Part shown: positions 1 to 6,699 of the stretch, one piece after another | Layout: the number at the start of each line of letters is the position of its first letter | How positions within the stretch are numbered: the first letter of the stretch is position 1 | DNA from: an uncultured Panacagrimonas sp. | Lineage (GTDB): Bacteria > Pseudomonadota > Gammaproteobacteria > Nevskiales > Nevskiaceae | DNA: 25,827 bases | Direction of reading: 5' to 3' | Assembly (NCBI GenBank): GCA_946481265.1 | Contig: CAMLNE010000011.1 | Coordinates: 1 to 25,827 of the forward strand | Notes under the pieces: model-generated | Databases searched by the model: none | Told to the model about the DNA's origin: nothing | The model's input: only the letters and a program-made list of their open reading frames with translations | Position numbers and translations under genes: made by a program

Positions 1-1
1 C

Positions 2-904
2 GACGTGCTGGCCAACCTCGCGCTGGCCGCGCAGCGCTTCGAGCTGTCGCGGCCGCAGTTCGAGGATGTCGCGGGCATCGACATCCGCGGCGGCCGTCAC
101 CTGGTGGTCGAACACCTGTCCGACGCGCCTTTCGTGCCCAATGATCTCCAGCTCGACGCCGAGCGCCGCCTGCTGGTGATCACCGGTCCGAACATGGGCG
201 GCAAGTCCACCTACATGCGCCAGGCCGCGCTGATCGTGCTGATGGCGCACGCCGGCAGCTTCGTGCCGGCGCAGTTCGCGCGCCTGGGGCCGGTGGACCG
301 GATCTTCACGCGCATCGGCTCGCGCGACGACCTGGCCTCCGGGCAGTCGACCTTCATGGTCGAGATGACCGAGACCGCCAACATCCTGCACAACGCCACC
401 GCCGCCTCGCTGGTGCTGATGGACGAGATCGGCCGCGGCACCTCGACCTACGATGGCCTGTCGCTGGCCCGGGCCTGCGCCGAGCACCTGGCCGGCCAGA
501 CCCGCGCGCTGACCCTGTTCGCGACGCATTACTTCGAGCTGACGCGCCTGGCCGATGCGGTGGCGGGCGTGGCCAACATCCACCTGGATGCCGCCGAGTA
601 CGGCGAGCGCCTGGTCTTCCTGCACGCGGTCAAGGACGGGCCGGCGGATCGCAGCTACGGCCTGCAGGTGGCCGCGCTGGCGGGCGTCCCCGCGGCGGTG
701 GTGGCCGCCGCCCGCGTCTACCTGGCGGAACTCGAACGCCGGCCGCAGCCGCCGTCGGCACCGGCGCCGGAAGCACGGCCGCAGCTATCGCTGTTCGAGG
801 CGCCGCCCTCGCCCGCCCTTGCGCTGCTCGACGCGCTCGAACCCGACACGCTGAGCCCGCGCGACGCGCTGGACTGGATCTACCGCCTCAAGCGCGAACG
901 CTGA
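2..904 (+). CDS. mutS: DNA mismatch repair protein MutS, C-terminal part (5' end outside window)
   Basis: This is the C-terminal ~300 residues of MutS, the ATPase that recognises mismatches and recruits MutL; the gene enters from the left edge, so no start is visible. The fragment carries the whole ATPase core: Walker [10 protein letters not shown] (bases ~185-211), the [14 protein letters not shown] signature, Walker [17 protein letters not shown] (~409-456) and the ATHYFEL loop (~522-542). These match E. coli MutS nearly residue for residue. Near the end, QLSLF (782-796) fits the sliding-clamp-binding consensus, followed by the short C-terminal helical segment ending at a TGA. The stretch around [20 protein letters not shown] (620-704) is the source of a degraded copy found just downstream. 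Family identity is certain; the clamp contact is inferred from the motif. Confidence 0.97.
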   Translation, partial: DVLANLALAAQRFELSRPQFEDVAGIDIRGGRHLVVEHLSDAPFVPNDLQLDAERRLLVITGPNMGGKSTYMRQAALIVLMAHAGSFVPAQFARLGPVDRIFTRIGSRDDLASGQSTFMVEMTETANILHNATAASLVLMDEIGRGTSTYDGLSLARACAEHLAGQTRALTLFATHYFELTRLADAVAGVANIHLDAAEYGERLVFLHAVKDGPADRSYGLQVAALAGVPAAVVAAARVYLAELERRPQPPSAPAPEARPQLSLFEAPPSPALALLDALEPDTLSPRDALDWIYRLKRER

Positions 905-939
905 GAAAAAGCGCAGGCGGGCCGGGCCGGGCAATGCCT

Positions 940-966
940 GCTAAAAGGGGCCAGGCCCCTTTTAGC
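940..966. repeat. 27-base perfect palindrome, GGCCCC/TTTT repeat copy 1
   Basis: Two 13-base arms (GCTAAAAGGGGCC and GGCCCCTTTTAGC) flank a single central A, 35 bases after the mutS stop. The same core recurs at 1071-1091, so this is a repeated element rather than only a terminator, although the hairpin followed by T-rich sequence could also end mutS transcription. It resembles REP-type palindromes in shape; no transposase is nearby. Confidence 0.85.
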
Positions 967-976
967 TGCCTTTTAG

Positions 977-1060
977 CTGCACGCGGTCAAGGGGGGGCCG
1001 GCGGATCGCAGCTACGGTCTGCAGGTGGTCGCGTTAGCGGGTCCCCCGCGGCAGTGGTGG
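977..1060 (+). pseudogene. Degraded duplicate of an internal mutS segment
   Basis: These 84 bases align to mutS 620-704 with roughly 8-9 substitutions and one single-base deletion, by my reading about 89 percent identity. Most differences are C-to-T or G-to-A transitions, and the deletion breaks the frame. The copy starts abruptly at CTGCACGCGG and ends at GCAGTGGTGG, with unrelated sequence on both sides. It codes for nothing by itself. It lies between two palindromic repeats, so it is most simply a relic of a local duplication or of a repeat-mediated rearrangement at the 3' end of mutS. Confidence 0.85.
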
Positions 1061-1070
1061 GAAAGGGTGG

Positions 1071-1091
1071 AAAAGGGGCCTGGCCCCTTTT
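1071..1091. repeat. 21-base perfect palindrome, GGCCCC/TTTT repeat copy 2
   Basis: Arms AAAAGGGGCC and GGCCCCTTTT surround a central T. The core is the same as the palindrome at 940-966 except for the central base, and the two copies bracket the mutS-derived fragment. Confidence 0.85.
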
Positions 1092-1104
1092 TAGGATGTG
1101 AGCT

Positions 1105-1117
1105 TGGCCCCTTTTTA
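1105..1117. repeat. Half copy of the GGCCCC/TTTT repeat
   Basis: TGGCCCCTTTTTA here is an exact direct repeat of 1081-1093. It lacks the left arm, so it cannot form the hairpin alone. It is followed by another TTTTTAGC stretch that echoes the tail of the first palindrome. Confidence 0.7.
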
Positions 1118-1149
1118 CTTTTTAGCTTCTAGCCGGGCCCTGGATGCAG

Positions 1150-1206
1150 GAAGGCCCCGCCGACGGGTGCCGGCAGGGCCTTCGACGGCCGCGATCGAGC
1201 GGCCGT
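1150..1206 (-). terminator. Two adjacent hairpins downstream of the small lipoprotein gene
   Basis: Hairpin one pairs GAAGGCCC (1150-1157) with GGGCCTTC (1176-1183), continued after one mismatch by GCCG/CGGC. Hairpin two pairs ACGGCCGC (1185-1192) with GCGGCCGT (1199-1206). Both lie just past the stop of the minus-strand gene. Neither has a clear T-run on that strand, so a termination role is inferred from position and stem strength only. Confidence 0.5.
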
Positions 1207-1221
1207 TGCTGCCTTTTTCTG

Positions 1222-1449
1222 CTACTGGTTCTCGCCGTTCACCGCGTCCTTGACGCCGTCTGCGGCGTTCTCCATCGCGTCCTTGGCGTCCTCGCCAGCG
1301 TCCTTCATTTCCTCGTTGTCGCGCGAATTGGTGGCATCGCCGATCGCGTTGCCCATCTCTTCCATCGGCGTGTCGTCCTTCTTCTCGCAGGCCGTGATGG
1401 CGAGCCCCAGACTCAGGGCGGCGAGAAGCGCAGCGTTGCGGATTTTCAT
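1222..1449 (-). CDS. Small predicted lipoprotein, helical and acidic
   Basis: A 75-residue protein with an N-terminal signal (MKIRNAALLAALSLGLAITAC) whose lipobox-like ITAC places the lipidated cysteine at residue 21. The mature part is short, very acidic and rich in Ala, Asp, Glu, Asn and Met, with a repeated pattern of the type DAxxDAxEN/ADGVKDAVNG that should form an amphipathic helix. The start is supported by AAGGAGA about eight bases upstream of the ATG. Longer open frames through this start lack any such support. It is divergent from serA and followed by two hairpins. I do not recognise a named family; small helical envelope lipoproteins of this type are common in this group, and the function is unknown. 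Confidence 0.8.
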   Translation of the reverse strand: MKIRNAALLAALSLGLAITACEKKDDTPMEEMGNAIGDATNSRDNEEMKDAGEDAKDAMENAADGVKDAVNGENQ

Positions 1450-1621
1450 CGGTACTCTCCTTGGTGTGGTGCGGTCGCAGGTCTCGGCTCCACCCCCTCG
1501 GGGCACGCGCCGGAGATGCCGCACCCTATGGCGGAAAGCTGAACCGGTGCTGATCGTATGGCATAGTCCGCGCCCGCAAATCCACCGTATCCGGACGGAT
1601 TGTGTTGCCCTTTTTCGAGCC

Positions 1622-2857
1622 ATGAACAAGACCTCGTTTCCGCGTAGCGATATCCGTGTCCTGTTGCTCGAAGGCGTCAGCCAGACCGCAGTGAAGAGTT
1701 TCCGGGCGGCCGGGTACACGCAGATCGAATACCACGAGAAGTCCCTGCCCGAGGCCCAGCTCGCCGAGCGCGTGGCCGAGGCGCACATCGTCGGGATCCG
1801 CTCGCGCAGCCAGCTGACCGCGCCGGTGTTCCAGAACTCGCGCCGGCTGATGGCCGTGGGCTGCTTCTGCATCGGCACCAACCAGGTCGACCTGGCCGCG
1901 GCGCAGGCCCGTGGCATCCCGGTCTTCAACGCGCCGTACTCGAACACGCGCAGCGTGGCCGAGCTGGTGATCGCGGAGGCCATCCTGCTGATGCGGCGGG
2001 TTCCCGAGAAGAACATGGACTGCCACCGCGGCGGCTGGTCGAAGTCGGCAGCCGGCAGCTTCGAGGTGCGCGGCAAGATCCTGGGTATCGTCGGTTACGG
2101 CCACATCGGCACGCAGGCCGGCGTTCTGGCCGAAAGCCTCGGCATGCAGGTGATCTACCACGACGTGGAAACCAAGCTGGCCCTGGGCAACGCCCGGCCG
2201 GCCGCCAACCTCGCAGATCTGCTGGAACGCGCCGACATCGTCTCCCTGCACGTCCCCGAGACGCCCGCCACCCGGAACATGATCGGCGCCGGCGAACTCG
2301 CCCGCATGAAGAAGGACGCGGTGTTCATCAATGCCTCGCGCGGCACGGTGGTGGACATCCCCGCGCTGGCTGCGGCCCTCAAGAGCCGGCACCTGGCCGG
2401 CGCCGCGGTGGACGTCTTTCCGGCCGAGCCCAAGGGCAACGACGAGCGCTTCGTCTCCGAGCTGGTCGGCATGGACAACGTGATCCTCACCCCGCATGTC
2501 GGCGGCAGCACGCTCGAGGCGCAGGAGAACATCGGCGTCGAAGTGGCCGCCAAGCTGATCCGCTACAGCGACAACGGCTCGACCCTGTCGGCGGTGAATT
2601 TCCCCGAGGTCTCGCTGCCCGGACACACCGCCAGCCGTCGCCTGCTGCACATCCACGAGAACCGCCCGGGCATGCTCACGCAGATCAACAACGCGTTCTC
2701 GGAGACCGGCATCAACATCGACGCCCAGTACCTGCAGACCGCGGGGCAGATCGGCTACGTGGTGATCGATGTCGACGCCACCGAGGACGCGGCACGCGGC
2801 CTGCGCGATCGCCTGGCGGCAATCCCCGGCACGCTGCGCACCCGCCTGCTGTACTGA
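1622..2857 (+). CDS. serA: D-3-phosphoglycerate dehydrogenase
   Basis: SerA oxidises 3-phosphoglycerate to 3-phosphohydroxypyruvate with NAD, the committed step of serine synthesis in the cytoplasm. The 411-residue product matches the E. coli length (410) and architecture: substrate-binding domain, NAD-binding Rossmann domain with GYGHIG (residues 158-163), the catalytic trio Arg240 (NASRGTVVD), Glu269 (FPAEP) and His292 (TPHVGGST), and a C-terminal ACT domain from about residue 340 (HIHENRPGMLTQINNAF) that in this type binds serine for feedback inhibition. The ATG at 1622 gives the expected N-terminus (MNKTSFPRSDIRVLLLEG); upstream in-frame sequence is not SerA-like. No strong ribosome site is visible. 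The thioesterase-like gene begins 15 bases after the stop. Confidence 0.97.
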   Translation: MNKTSFPRSDIRVLLLEGVSQTAVKSFRAAGYTQIEYHEKSLPEAQLAERVAEAHIVGIRSRSQLTAPVFQNSRRLMAVGCFCIGTNQVDLAAAQARGIPVFNAPYSNTRSVAELVIAEAILLMRRVPEKNMDCHRGGWSKSAAGSFEVRGKILGIVGYGHIGTQAGVLAESLGMQVIYHDVETKLALGNARPAANLADLLERADIVSLHVPETPATRNMIGAGELARMKKDAVFINASRGTVVDIPALAAALKSRHLAGAAVDVFPAEPKGNDERFVSELVGMDNVILTPHVGGSTLEAQENIGVEVAAKLIRYSDNGSTLSAVNFPEVSLPGHTASRRLLHIHENRPGMLTQINNAFSETGINIDAQYLQTAGQIGYVVIDVDATEDAARGLRDRLAAIPGTLRTRLLY

Positions 2858-2872
2858 AGCCGCCCGCGAGGA

Positions 2873-3664
2873 ATGCGGCTCACCGAGATCGTCGCGACGC
2901 TGCGCCCGCAGGGCGAGGACTTCGTCGTCGACACCCCGGCCGACTGGACCCAGGGCCGCACCCTGTTCGGCGGACTGCAGGCCGCGCTGCTGGTGCACGC
3001 GATGCGCCAGCGGATCGGCGCCGACATCCCGCTGCGCAGCCTGCAGACCACTTTCGTGGGGCCGGTCGGGACGGGTCGCCTGGCGCTACGTGCGCGCGTG
3101 CTGCGCACCGGCAAGTCCGCTGTCCACGTCGAAGCGCAGATCGTCGATGACGGCCAGGTGCTGTGCACCGCGATCGCGGTGTTCGGGCGCGCACGCCGCT
3201 CGGTGCTGGAGATCGCGCTGCCGGCGGCCCGTGCCGCGCGCAGCCCCGAGGCCTCCCTGCAGATTCCATGGGTGCCGGGCGTATCGCCCGATTTCACCGG
3301 CTATCTGGAGCAGCGTTGGGCGCAGGGTACCTTTCCGTTCGGCGCGGGCGCCGAGCCGCGCACGCAGGTCCACCTGCGTTACTGCGACGAGCCCGTGGTG
3401 AACGAGTCGCTGCTGATCGCGCTGGGCGACTCGATCCCCTCGCCCGCGATCTCCATCCTCGATCGGCCGGCCGCGGCCAGCTCCCTGTGCTGGACGCTCG
3501 AACTGCTGCGCGACCGCTGGCCGACATCCGGCGACGGCTGGTGGCTGATGCAGGCCGAGGCCAGCGCGGCGGCCGACGGCTACGTGTACCAGGCCGCGAC
3601 CCTGTACGACCCCGAGGGGTCGGCGGTGGCGCTGTCACGCCAGAGCGCCGTCGTCTTCGGCTAG
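2873..3664 (+). CDS. Acyl-CoA thioesterase-like double hotdog protein
   Basis: A 263-residue protein of the TesB-like/4HBT_3 thioesterase superfamily. The N-terminal half shows the hotdog pattern: WTQGRTLFGGLQAALLVHAM (about residues 23-42), then RSLQTTFVGPV and the strands ALRARVLRTGKSAVHVEAQI. The C-terminal half looks like a second hotdog (LRYCDEPVVNESLL, SLCWTLELL, YQAATLYDPEGSAVALSRQSAVVFG). Members hydrolyse acyl-CoA or act as related acyl-binding enzymes; the substrate is not predictable here. The start is fixed because the serA stop lies only five codons upstream in the same frame with no other start between. The only Shine-Dalgarno-like sequence, GAGGA, abuts the ATG with no spacer, so translation may depend on ribosomes finishing serA. 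Confidence 0.85.
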   Translation: MRLTEIVATLRPQGEDFVVDTPADWTQGRTLFGGLQAALLVHAMRQRIGADIPLRSLQTTFVGPVGTGRLALRARVLRTGKSAVHVEAQIVDDGQVLCTAIAVFGRARRSVLEIALPAARAARSPEASLQIPWVPGVSPDFTGYLEQRWAQGTFPFGAGAEPRTQVHLRYCDEPVVNESLLIALGDSIPSPAISILDRPAAASSLCWTLELLRDRWPTSGDGWWLMQAEASAAADGYVYQAATLYDPEGSAVALSRQSAVVFG

Positions 3665-3770
3665 CCACGACCGACGCCGAAGGCTCGGCCGGACCGGCGC
3701 CACGCGGCCCGCAAGTCCTTCTGTTCAAGAAGTTAACCGCGAGTTCATCGCGCCTTCCCAGGATGGATCC

Positions 3771-3785
3771 GTGACGTTTGGTCAC
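3771..3785. promoter_or_regulatory. Short inverted repeat upstream of the CsbD-like gene
   Basis: GTGAC-GTTTG-GTCAC is a perfect 5-base inverted repeat 23 bases before the CsbD-like start. It could be a small operator or a 5' leader hairpin. No promoter hexamers could be assigned with confidence. Confidence 0.3.
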
Positions 3786-3808
3786 GATCTGACACCCAGG
3801 AGGTATCG

Positions 3809-4099
3809 ATGAACAGCGACACCCTGAAAGGTCAGTTGCGCCAGCTGACCGGCAAGGCGCGCCAGGAATGGGGCAGGCTCAGCGACGACGACTGGGCCCT
3901 CATCGAGGGCCGATTCGAACGGCTCGCCGGGACCGTACAGGAGCGCTACGGCATCGCCCGCGAAACGGCGGAAGAGCAGATCCGCTCCTTCATGTCCCGC
4001 ATCGAAAGCGAGGCGCCCCCGACGCGCAAGCCGCGACCCATGCCATCCCGCGAGCGCTCCCAGGCCACCGCCCGGGAACGTGCCGCCGCCGGCCTCTAG
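3809..4099 (+). CDS. CsbD-like general stress protein
   Basis: A 96-residue cytoplasmic protein. The first ~60 residues follow the CsbD family pattern closely: LKGQLRQLTGKARQEWG, then LSDDDWALIEGRFERLAGTVQERYGI. CsbD-like proteins are small, hydrophilic and helical, and are induced by general stress in many bacteria; the biochemical role is unknown. The tail (residues ~65-96) is longer than usual and rich in Pro, Arg and Ser. The start is supported by an ideal AGGAGGT eight bases before the ATG, which predicts strong translation. The neighbouring BON-domain gene fits an envelope or osmotic stress theme, but a 151-base gap suggests separate control. Confidence 0.9.
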   Translation: MNSDTLKGQLRQLTGKARQEWGRLSDDDWALIEGRFERLAGTVQERYGIARETAEEQIRSFMSRIESEAPPTRKPRPMPSRERSQATARERAAAGL

Positions 4100-4250
4100 G
4101 CCAATCCCGGCCCGAAGCCGGGCACCGCGATTGCGGAAGGCCATCCCCCAACCCCCTCTTTCCCCCTCATCCACGCGGCACGGACCGGTCTGCCGACTTT
4201 CGACCCCAACCCGTCCGACGCACGCCGCGTCATGCATCCGGAGTCCAACC

Positions 4251-4598
4251 ATGAAAACCAGAACCCTCCTTGCCGCCAGCATGCTGGGCCTGACCTGCGC
4301 CTCGCCGCTGGCCCTTGCCGACGGCACCACGGCCGGCGAAAAGGTGGAGACCACTGCCGAGAAGACGGGCGAGTTCCTGTCCGACGCGGCGCTGACCACC
4401 AAGGTCAAGACGGCGCTGCTGGCGGAGAAGAACCTGAAGTCGCTCGGCATCAACGTGGAGTCGACCGACGGCGTCGTGACCCTGTCCGGCGAGGTGCCCA
4501 ACGAGGCCTCCATCGAACAGGCCGAGGCCGTCACCGAGGCCGTCGAAGGCGTCAAGGACGTGCACAACAAGCTCGAGCTGAAGAACCAGCAGTCCTGA
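4251..4598 (+). CDS. Periplasmic BON-domain protein (OsmY-like)
   Basis: A 115-residue exported protein. The signal peptide MKTRTLLAASMLGLTCASPLALA is predicted to be cut after Ala23. A single BON domain follows (about residues 45-112): SDAALTTKVKTALLAEKNLKS, INVESTDGVVTLSGEVPNEAS, and VEGVKDVHNKLELK. BON domains are thought to contact membranes or polymers; OsmY has two and acts as a periplasmic stress protein or chaperone, whereas this protein has one. CGGAG upstream of the ATG supports the start. A strong rho-independent terminator follows the stop by 40 bases, so the gene is probably the end of its transcript. Family assignment is firm; the role is inferred. Confidence 0.9.
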   Translation: MKTRTLLAASMLGLTCASPLALADGTTAGEKVETTAEKTGEFLSDAALTTKVKTALLAEKNLKSLGINVESTDGVVTLSGEVPNEASIEQAEAVTEAVEGVKDVHNKLELKNQQS

Positions 4599-4637
4599 GC
4601 CGGCGGGCACCCGGCCCGCAACACGCCAGCACCCCAC

Positions 4638-4672
4638 ATCCGGCGGGCCGCAAGGTCCGCCGGATTTTCTTT
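4638..4672 (+). terminator. Rho-independent terminator after the BON-domain gene
   Basis: A 12-base stem (ATCCGGCGGGCC with GGTCCGCCGGAT, one G-T pair) closes a GCAA tetraloop and is followed by TTTCTTT. This is a textbook intrinsic terminator and the clearest in the window. Confidence 0.9.
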
Positions 4673-4943
4673 GCGCCGAAATCGCTCCCCGCCGGCGACG
4701 GGTGCAGAGGTTTGCGGACGCCGATGCGAGCGCCATCGTCGGGGTCCTCGAGCCAATCAACCCCTGCGCCGCCGCGTAGCCAGCGCCACCGCCGACGGAC
4801 GGGACGAGGCCGGCCAGACGGCCGGCGCGATAACGACGTTGCCGCCAGACCTGCGCGACAATCCCGGCCCCGCGATGGGCGATGCCCGGAGCAACCCGCC
4901 AGGAGCCGTCGCGCCGCCCGGATGCGCAGCTCGAACACAGGCC
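4673..4943. other. Non-coding gap upstream of dinB
   Basis: The 271 bases between the terminator and dinB stay open in the dinB frame, but the translation (Arg/Pro-rich, low complexity) is unlike any Pol IV N-terminus and is best read as non-coding GC-rich sequence. I see no clear LexA-type palindrome. GACAAT near 4857 is the best -10 candidate but has no matching -35. Confidence 0.5.
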
Positions 4944-6020
4944 ATGCGCAAGATCATCCACGTCGACATGGACGCGTTCTACGCATCGGTGGAACAGCGC
5001 GACGACCCTGCCCTGCGCGGCCGGCCGGTGATCGTCGCCTGGCGCGGCCAGCGCTCGGTGGTGTGTGCCGCGTCCTACGAGGCGCGCCGCTTCGGCGTGC
5101 GCTCGGCGATGCCGGCCCTGCGTGCCGAGCGGCTGTGCCCCGACGCGGTGTTTGTGGCGCCGGACTTCACGCGCTATCGCGCGGTGTCGCGCGCGGTGCG
5201 CGAGATCTTCCTGCGCCACACCGCGGCGATCGAACCGCTGTCGCTCGACGAGGCCTACCTCGACGTCACCGACAATCTCGGCGGCCTGCCCAGCGCGACC
5301 GCCGTGGCCGAGCTGATCCGTGAGCAGATCCGCGCCGAGGTGAGGCTGACCGCCTCGGCGGGCGTGGCGCCGAACAAGTTCCTGGCCAAGCTGGCCTCGG
5401 ACTGGAAGAAGCCGGACGGGCTGTTCGTGATCCGGCCCGATCGCGCGCAGGACCTGATCGCGCCCCTGCCGGTGTCGCGCCTGCCCGGCGTCGGCCAGGT
5501 GATGGAACGCCGGCTCGCGGCCCTGGGGCTGCTGCTGATCGCGGACCTGGCGATCGCCGATCCCGCCCAGCTCGAGCGCCACTTCGGCCGCTACGGCCGG
5601 CGGCTGCACGAACTGGCGCACGGCGTCGACGAGCACCCGGTGAGCAGCGACCGTGCGCGCATCTCGGTATCGGCGGAGGACACCTTCGAGCACGACCTGC
5701 CGCTGGGCGATCTCGAACCGCATATCCGCCGCATGGCGGCGCGCACCTGGCAGGCCGCACGAAAGATGGAGCGCGCCGCGCATACCGTGGTGCTCAAGCT
5801 CAAGACCTCCGAATTCCGCATCCTCACGCGCAGCCTGACGCGGCCGCTGGCGCCTGCCTCGGAGGAAGAGCTGGCCGAGCGCGCGCTGTCCCTGCTCGAT
5901 CGCGTCGACCTGCCCGATGCCACGCGCTACCGCCTGGTCGGTGTCGGCCTGTCCGGCTTCGAGTCGGGCGGCGACGAGCCCGTGCAGACCAGCCTGTTCG
6001 CGCCCGACCCGGCCGGCTGA
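4944..6020 (+). CDS. dinB: DNA polymerase IV (Y-family, translesion)
   Basis: Pol IV copies past damaged bases without proofreading and is usually part of the SOS or stress response. The 358-residue product is close to E. coli DinB (351). The ATG at 4944 gives the canonical MRKIIHVDMDAFYASVEQ start. Metal-binding carboxylates are visible: Asp8 (HVDMDAFY) and Asp102/Glu103 (PLSLDEAYLD). Other landmarks are SYEARRFGVRSAMP, the helix-hairpin-helix-like LPGVGQVMERRLAALGL and a little-finger domain containing the KLKTSEF region. The protein ends with VQTSLF, a good sliding-clamp-binding motif, as expected for this family. It converges with the response regulator gene across a 28-base gap. No LexA site was recognised, so its regulation is open. 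Confidence 0.96.
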   Translation: MRKIIHVDMDAFYASVEQRDDPALRGRPVIVAWRGQRSVVCAASYEARRFGVRSAMPALRAERLCPDAVFVAPDFTRYRAVSRAVREIFLRHTAAIEPLSLDEAYLDVTDNLGGLPSATAVAELIREQIRAEVRLTASAGVAPNKFLAKLASDWKKPDGLFVIRPDRAQDLIAPLPVSRLPGVGQVMERRLAALGLLLIADLAIADPAQLERHFGRYGRRLHELAHGVDEHPVSSDRARISVSAEDTFEHDLPLGDLEPHIRRMAARTWQAARKMERAAHTVVLKLKTSEFRILTRSLTRPLAPASEEELAERALSLLDRVDLPDATRYRLVGVGLSGFESGGDEPVQTSLFAPDPAG

Positions 6021-6048
6021 GGCGCCGCCCTGCCCCGCGCCCAGCCGA

Positions 6049-6699
6049 TCAGCCGATCAGCTGCTGGCGCAGCGCGATGGCCACCGCATGCGCGCGATCC
6101 GAGGCGCCGAGCTTTTCGTAGATCCGGCGCAGGTGCGACTTGACCGTCTCCTCGGCGATGGCCAGCGAGCGGGCGATCATCTTGTTGCTCTGGCCGTCGG
6201 CCAGGGCCTCGAGGATGTGCAGCTCGCGCAGCGAGAGCGTGCTGCGGTCGCCGGCGACGCGCGCCTCCTGGATCAGGCGCTTGAGCAGCGGCATGGTCAC
6301 TTCCGCCTGCAGGTAGCCGCCGCCGGTGGCCACCGCGCGCACCGCCCGCAGCAGGTCGGCGCGCGAGGCGTTCTTGAGCAGGTAGCCGGCCGCGCCGCTG
6401 TTCATCGTGCTCCACACGTACGCGGCGTTGTCGTACATGGTGAAGACCAGGATGCGCGTGTCCGGATGCGTGCGCGAGATCTCGGCGATCGCACTGGTGC
6501 CGCTCTGTCCCGGCATCTTCAGGTCGATGATCACCACGTCGGGATACGGGCTGAGCGCTTCCATCCCGGCGATCCCGGATGCCGCGTCGCCGGCCTGGCC
6601 GACCACGCGCAGGTCGTCCTGGCCATCGAGCATCTCGGCGACCGCCTGGCGCAGGACGTGGTGATCGTCGATCAGGTAGACGCCGATCGGCCGGCTCAC
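6049..6699 (-). CDS. NarL/FixJ-family response regulator
   Basis: A 216-residue two-domain regulator. The receiver domain (about residues 4-120) has the acidic pocket Asp11/Asp12, phospho-acceptor Asp59 (IIDLKMPG), Thr87 and Lys109 (YLLKNAS). A LuxR-type helix-turn-helix follows at about 152-212 (LSLRELHILEALADGQSNKMIA, ETVKSHLRRIYEKLG). Phosphorylation by the partner kinase should alter DNA binding. The GTG start at 6699 shares four bases (GTGA) with the stop of the upstream kinase gene, so translation is coupled and the pair is cognate. The targets are unknown; the FAD oxidoreductase upstream on the same strand is a possible but unproven target. The assignment to the NarL/FixJ class is firm. 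Confidence 0.95.
   Translation of the reverse strand: MSRPIGVYLIDDHHVLRQAVAEMLDGQDDLRVVGQAGDAASGIAGMEALSPYPDVVIIDLKMPGQSGTSAIAEISRTHPDTRILVFTMYDNAAYVWSTMNSGAAGYLLKNASRADLLRAVRAVATGGGYLQAEVTMPLLKRLIQEARVAGDRSTLSLRELHILEALADGQSNKMIARSLAIAEETVKSHLRRIYEKLGASDRAHAVAIALRQQLIG

Noticed and set aside
1250..1621. N-terminal extension of SerA from an upstream start at 1250
   Set aside because: The extra 124 residues lie opposite the small lipoprotein gene and have no SerA homology; the ATG at 1622 reproduces the known N-terminus and catalytic numbering.
4106..4122. Possible terminator after the CsbD-like gene
   Set aside because: CCCGGC-CCGAA-GCCGGG is only a 6-base stem with no T-run; such stems are expected by chance in this GC content.
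6043..6058. Tandem AGCCGATC repeat at the 3' end of the response regulator gene
   Set aside because: Two 8-base units are too short to be meaningful and overlap the stop codon of an otherwise normal gene.
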